The position numbers were made by a program, and so were the translations under genes. Positions 22,322-25,918 of a stretch of 25,918 nt of DNA are shown in pieces; position 1 is the first letter of the stretch, and each line of letters begins with the position of its first letter. The stretch comes from JBAQMG01 sp049302575 (GTDB taxonomy: Bacteria > Bacillota > Desulfitobacteriia > Desulfitobacteriales > Desulfitobacteriaceae): contig JBAQMG010000058.1 in the NCBI GenBank assembly GCA_049302575.1, positions 1-25,918 on the forward strand, written 5' to 3'. The notes under the pieces are model-generated. The model saw nothing but the letters and a program-made list of their open reading frames with translations. It was not told the DNA's origin and searched no databases.

Positions 22322-23631
22322 TGATTGTAAAAAAGAAAGTGCTATATTTTGACTGTTTTGCTGGAGCGAGTGGGGACATGATTGTTGGGGCTTTCTTAGA
22401 TCTAGGCGTAGATCAGGAAGCATTGAAGCAGGAATTGACCAAATTACCTTTAAAGGGTTACAAGATTAATGCCCAAAAAATTACTAAAGCAGGGTTTAGT
22501 GCCACCAAGTTTGACGTTTTGGACGAAGTAGGACAGAACTTCGATAACCTGCCCCATAACCACGATTCTCATCAAAATTCTAGTCACGAGCATAGGGTAC
22601 ACCGAAATTTAGGCGATATCGTTACTCTAATTAAAAACAGCGACCTAGTACCACAAATAAAAGTCAAGAGTATTGCAATCTTTCAAAAGTTAGCGAACGC
22701 TGAAGCTAAAATACATGGCACTGTACCGGAAAAAATTCATTTTCATGAAGTTGGTGCTGTTGATGCCATAGTTGATATTGTGGGAGCTGTCATTGCGCTT
22801 CATTTGTTGGACGTTGACAAACTGGTAGTTTCTCCTTTGCCCTTAGGCCAAGGCTTTGTCCGTTGTCAACATGGGCTTATTCCGGTACCTGCTCCAGCTA
22901 CACTGGAACTGCTCATTGGTATGCAAACCTTTGGCTCAGAACATCAAGGAGAAACAGTTACCCCTACTGGTGCTGCTATCTTATCAACCCTAGCTGATGG
23001 GTGTGGCTCTATGCCGGCATTTGAAATTGTTAAGGTTGGTTATGGGGCCGGTACGCGTGACTTTGAGATACCCAACCTTTTACGGGCTGTTATCGGGTTG
23101 GAGAGCCAAGATACCTTAGCAGAGCAAGAATATGGGCTAAAGACGTCGATGAATTTACGTGCGGAAATAATTATTGGTCTTGAGGCCAACATAGATGATA
23201 TGAATCCAGAATTCTATGATTACATTATTGAAAGTCTATTGCTCAAAGGGGCAATGGATGTTTTTCTTGTTCCAATCCTAATGAAGAAAAATCGGCCAGC
23301 CCAGATGCTTAGGATTCTCTGCCAAGAAAAGGATCTTCTGGAGATTACCAAGACGTTGTTCTTGGAGTCTTCCTCAATTGGGGTGCGTTTTCAATCTTGG
23401 CAAAGATATTGTTTAGACAGAGTTGTGAATTCTGTTAATACTCCCTATGGAGATATTAGGATTAAGGAGGCTTTTTGGGAGGGTGAAATGGTTAACCTAG
23501 CTCCGGAATATGACGATTGTAAAAAGAAGGCTAAGGATTTCGGTGTACCGCTTAAAGAGGTTTACAGAGCAACCCTGGAAGCAGCAAGGGCCAGAAAAGG
23601 GAACCTAGAAAAGCAGAATATGGTGAGATGA
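22321..23631 (+). CDS. larC: LarC, nickel-pincer nucleotide cofactor cyclometallase
   Basis: 436 residues. LarC inserts nickel into the pyridinium-thiocarboxylate pincer cofactor (NPN) of lactate racemase and related enzymes, using CTP. Seen: YFDCFAGASGDMIVGAFLDLG at the N-terminus, a His-rich linker (His79, 81, 84, 89, 91, 94) that may bind nickel, HFHEVGAVDAIVDIVGA, SPLPLGQGFV, TPTGAAIL, ANIDDMNPEFYDYI and FLVPILMKKNRP. In Lactobacillus the gene is split and joined by a programmed frameshift; here it is one uninterrupted frame. larA, larB and larE are not in the window. It directly follows nadC, whose product leads to nicotinate adenine dinucleotide, the LarB substrate. Confidence 0.92.
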   Translation: MIVKKKVLYFDCFAGASGDMIVGAFLDLGVDQEALKQELTKLPLKGYKINAQKITKAGFSATKFDVLDEVGQNFDNLPHNHDSHQNSSHEHRVHRNLGDIVTLIKNSDLVPQIKVKSIAIFQKLANAEAKIHGTVPEKIHFHEVGAVDAIVDIVGAVIALHLLDVDKLVVSPLPLGQGFVRCQHGLIPVPAPATLELLIGMQTFGSEHQGETVTPTGAAILSTLADGCGSMPAFEIVKVGYGAGTRDFEIPNLLRAVIGLESQDTLAEQEYGLKTSMNLRAEIIIGLEANIDDMNPEFYDYIIESLLLKGAMDVFLVPILMKKNRPAQMLRILCQEKDLLEITKTLFLESSSIGVRFQSWQRYCLDRVVNSVNTPYGDIRIKEAFWEGEMVNLAPEYDDCKKKAKDFGVPLKEVYRATLEAARARKGNLEKQNMVR

Positions 23632-23685
23632 GGGTTAAGATATAAATTTAAATCGAAGGAGTTATTTTTTAGAGGAGGGAAAATA

Positions 23686-24969
23686 GTGACACTAAGTACA
23701 CCTTTAGTGATTACCTTAATAATCTTTTTTTCAACCTATAGCTTAATCATTAGCGAGAAGATAAATCGTACAGTGATTGCTCTACTCGGAGCTGCATTAA
23801 TACTTTTTACTAACGTTTTAAACCAAGAACAAGCTATTAAGTATATTGATTTTAATACGATTGGACTTCTTATAGGAATGATGATCATCGTCGGGATAAC
23901 TCGACGAACAGGAATTTTTGAGTATATGGCGATCAAGGCTGCTAAGCTGGCTAAGGGCAATCCTATGTTAATTATGATGGCCCTATCTGCGGTTACGGCA
24001 ATAACTTCAGCTCTGCTTGATAATGTTACAACCGTATTGCTGATTGTACCTGTAACATTTTCGATTTGTAATAAACTGGAGATAAACCCAGTTCCGTTTT
24101 TAATAAGTCAGATTTTAGCTTCAAATATTGGAGGAACAGCCACTTTAATCGGTGATCCACCAAATATCATGATCGGCAGTGCTACAGGATTAAGTTTTAT
24201 AGATTTCTTAGTTAATCTATTTGTACCGATTTTGCTCGTATTTATTGCTACGATGTTGGTCTTAAGAGTTGTTTACCGAAAACAATTAATAGCCTCAGAA
24301 CTTTCCAAATCAAGAATTATGAGTTTAAATGAAATTGAAGCCATCAAAGATTATGCTTTACTTAAAAAGTCTTTATTGATACTTGCTCTTACCATCCTTG
24401 GTTTTATTCTTCACAAAGAACTCAACTTAGCATCAGCGACCATAGCTTTAGGGGGTGCCACATTGTTGATGTTTATTGCCAAAGAGGAACCTGAGGATAT
24501 ACTGCTAACTGTAGAATGGCCTACTCTTTTCTTTTTTGCAGGTTTATTTATAATCGTGGGTGCTTTAGACCATGTCGGAGTGATTGAATGGGTTGCCAAG
24601 AAATCCATTGAAGTGACTGGTGGAGCAATGGTAGCAACAACTATGTCAATTTTATGGTTATCGGCAATTGCCTCGGCTTTTGTAGATAACATTCCTTTTG
24701 TAGCGACGATGATTCCGTTAATCCAAAAAATGGGGCAAATTGGAGGAATCGAAAATCTAAGACCATTTTGGTGGGCTTTGTCTTTGGGGGCTTGTCTCGG
24801 TGGTAACGGAACACTTATTGGAGCATCCGCCAATGTCATTGTAGCCGGATTAGCAGAGAAAAACGGGGTAGTGATATCTTTTAGAGGCTTTATGAAGATC
24901 GCTTTTCCTTTGATGATCTTATCTATCGTTATTTCCTCTGTTTATATTTTTCTGGCTTATCTATATTAG
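23686..24969 (+). CDS. ArsB/SLC13-type (CitMHS-like) membrane permease
   Basis: A 427-residue polytopic protein with roughly 10-12 hydrophobic helices. The two inverted halves each show the family signature: LLDNVTTVLLIVPVTF with GGTATLIGDPPNIMIG, and FVDNIPFVATMIPL with GNGTLIGASANVIVAG. This places it in the ion-transporter superfamily that includes ArsB (arsenite), NhaD-like and dicarboxylate/citrate carriers; the substrate cannot be read from the sequence. It starts at a GTG behind GAGGAGGGA, 54 bases after larC, so it may be cotranscribed. There are no arsenic-resistance genes nearby. Confidence 0.85.
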   Translation: MTLSTPLVITLIIFFSTYSLIISEKINRTVIALLGAALILFTNVLNQEQAIKYIDFNTIGLLIGMMIIVGITRRTGIFEYMAIKAAKLAKGNPMLIMMALSAVTAITSALLDNVTTVLLIVPVTFSICNKLEINPVPFLISQILASNIGGTATLIGDPPNIMIGSATGLSFIDFLVNLFVPILLVFIATMLVLRVVYRKQLIASELSKSRIMSLNEIEAIKDYALLKKSLLILALTILGFILHKELNLASATIALGGATLLMFIAKEEPEDILLTVEWPTLFFFAGLFIIVGALDHVGVIEWVAKKSIEVTGGAMVATTMSILWLSAIASAFVDNIPFVATMIPLIQKMGQIGGIENLRPFWWALSLGACLGGNGTLIGASANVIVAGLAEKNGVVISFRGFMKIAFPLMILSIVISSVYIFLAYLY

Positions 24970-25037
24970 TAGAGAAGATATTGAGGAGAATTGATTCGCA
25001 AGTGAATACTTGGTGGAAGACAAGAGGGTATACCCAG

Positions 25038-25154
25038 ATGAAGACCGAAACGATAAAAACAGCAAAAGTAAATGAATATCATATCTATTCAGCTGCAGAT
25101 TTAACTTTAGGAACACCCACAAGTAATGGCAAGGAGATTAGAACAACAAGATAG
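25038..25154 (+). CDS. possible 38-residue small protein or gene remnant
   Basis: ATG 25038 to TAG 25152-25154 encodes MKTETIKTAKVNEYHIYSAA and onward. AGAGGG at 25024-25029 could act as a ribosome binding site. I recognise no family. It lies between the permease and the convergent dCTP deaminase; its residue mix looks coding-like, so it may be the start of a lost gene. Confidence 0.25.
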   Translation: MKTETIKTAKVNEYHIYSAADLTLGTPTSNGKEIRTTR

Positions 25155-25157
25155 CGG

Positions 25158-25679
25158 TTATTTTTCAAAGTCCTTATAAAGCAGGCTTGATTGAATACCT
25201 TTGTTATTTTGATATTTGCCAGACGTATACTTGTCATATTCACCTTCAATGGAGTGGTAGAAAATTTGACAGATCTCAACGTCAGCGTAAATGCGAATGG
25301 GATGAACGCAATGCATCTCAAGTGTCCAATAACCTGCAAATCCCACGTCCCCGAATCCCGCGGTAACATGAATATATAGTCCTAGGCGGCCTATTGAAGA
25401 TCTACCCTCTAACATCGGAACATATTGGTCAGTCCTAGTATATTCGTTCGTTCTGCCAAGGTAGAGCGTTCCGGGGTTTAGGACTAATCCTTCAGAAGGA
25501 ATTGTTAAGCCTCTTGCTGCATTCTTTTTTTTCATATCGAGAACTGGCTCAGTATACACTAACAGTTCGTTATGTAAGGTAAGGTTGTAACTATTTGGGT
25601 TAAGCTGTTTATCATAATAAGGCTCAATAAAGATCAACTTACCTAGTTGTTTTTTGATTTCTTTTCCTGAGAGAATCAT
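25158..25679 (-). CDS. dcd: dCTP deaminase
   Basis: 173 residues, dUTPase-like trimeric fold. Converts dCTP to dUTP (some relatives also hydrolyse it to dUMP) for thymidylate supply. Seen: MILSGKEIKKQL, NPNSYNLTLH, PGTLYLGRTNEYT, the nucleotide loop EGRSSIGRLGLYIH, TAGFGDVGFAGYWTLEM with the catalytic Glu, and the C-terminal KYQNNKGIQSSLLYKDF. It is shorter than the E. coli enzyme (about 193 residues) but complete, starting at ATG 25679 after AAGGAG. Convergent with the permease gene; no clear terminator between them. Confidence 0.92.
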   Translation of the reverse strand: MILSGKEIKKQLGKLIFIEPYYDKQLNPNSYNLTLHNELLVYTEPVLDMKKKNAARGLTIPSEGLVLNPGTLYLGRTNEYTRTDQYVPMLEGRSSIGRLGLYIHVTAGFGDVGFAGYWTLEMHCVHPIRIYADVEICQIFYHSIEGEYDKYTSGKYQNNKGIQSSLLYKDFEK

Positions 25680-25745
25680 TTTATTTACTCCTTACTTTAC
25701 CCGGTATGCTATTAAAAAAATTAAGGAACTAAGATCTAAAAAAGC

Positions 25746-25799
25746 AGTTTCTTAATAAAGGAAACTTACTTCAGGTGGAGTTTTGACTTCAACTGAAGT
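25746..25799. promoter_or_regulatory. inverted repeats upstream of dcd
   Basis: AGTTTC / GAAACT (25746-25751 and 25761-25766) and the dyad ACTTCA-AC-TGAAGT (25786-25799), with an extra ACTTCAG half-site at about 25768-25774, lie 70-120 bases upstream of dcd on its promoter side. They could be operator sites. No clear -10/-35 pair was fixed. Confidence 0.3.
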
Positions 25800-25819
25800 T
25801 TAGTTGAATTTATTTAGGG

Positions 25820-25918
25820 ACTTAGCGCATATTCGATATTCGAGATTAACCACGAACCACGAACCACGAACTTAGCACTTAGCACTTAGCACTTAGCACT
25901 TAGCACTTAGCACTTAGC
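25820..25918. repeat. heptamer tandem arrays running off the right edge
   Basis: One isolated ACTTAGC (25820-25826), two ATTCGA(T/G) words (25831-25844), three ACCACGA (25849-25869) and seven perfect ACTTAGC (25870-25918), the last continuing to the window end. All have a 7-base period, and the ACCACGA and ACTTAGC blocks abut without a gap. The true length is unknown. Confidence 0.92.

Noticed and set aside
25085..25379. Open frames overlapping dcd on both strands
   Set aside because: They are shadows of the dCTP deaminase gene, which has clear family motifs in its own frame.
25849..25918. CRISPR array
   Set aside because: Units are 7 bases in direct tandem with no spacers and no cas genes.

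Overview
The window looks like a chromosomal segment of an anaerobic, endospore-forming Firmicute of the Peptococcaceae / Desulfitobacteriaceae type (Desulfosporosinus or Desulfitobacterium-like). This is inferred from gene content: a cobalamin-riboswitch-controlled cbiMNQO-cbiJ block, a short-form HisG with HisZ, a TrpR/YerC-type regulator, a Spo0E-like mini-protein and a LarC homologue. The DNA is moderately AT-rich, with strong AGGAGG-type ribosome binding sites. No rRNA, tRNA or CRISPR array was seen.

Layout. 1-654: the tail of an unidentified protein cut by the window edge, then a gene-poor stretch. 655-1200: a gamma-carbonic-anhydrase-like hexapeptide protein. 1250-5342: promoter, cobalamin riboswitch and intrinsic terminator, followed by an inserted IS200/IS605-like right-end relic and then cbiM, cbiN, cbiQ, cbiO and cbiJ (cobalt uptake plus one corrin-ring reductase). 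5434-5598 (minus strand): a Spo0E-like small protein. 5910-16135: the histidine region, in three blocks: yerC/hisR-like, hisZ and pfk; then hisG, hisD and hisC; then hisB, hisH, hisA, hisF and hisIE. It encodes every histidine step except histidinol-phosphate phosphatase. A 955-base gap holding gene debris, an orphan terminator and a good promoter separates pfk from hisG. 16186-16462: a broken deoxynucleoside kinase remnant. 16504-18387: an M24 peptidase and a membrane-anchored unknown protein whose ribosome binding site can be hidden in a hairpin. 18413-18598: a second copy of the IS605-like relic and a strong terminator. 18681-20078: a PAS-GAF-GGDEF diguanylate cyclase. 20248-24969: a PatB-type C-S lyase, nadC, larC and an ArsB/SLC13-type permease, closely packed. 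25158-25679 (minus strand): a dCTP deaminase.

Two non-coding patterns are the most interesting content. First, spacers throughout the window contain arrays built on a 7-base period but using different words. Some start on the first base after a stop codon (1201, 15364), some form hairpins with a GTT loop, and the largest runs off the right edge as seven perfect copies. Second, two copies of a structured, roughly 90% identical 133-134 base element resemble the right-end/omega-RNA region of IS200/IS605-TnpB transposons. No tnpB is present in the window, and one copy lies between the cobalamin riboswitch terminator and the cbiM ribosome binding site.

All functional names come from reading motifs by eye. 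No database search, folding program or alignment was run.
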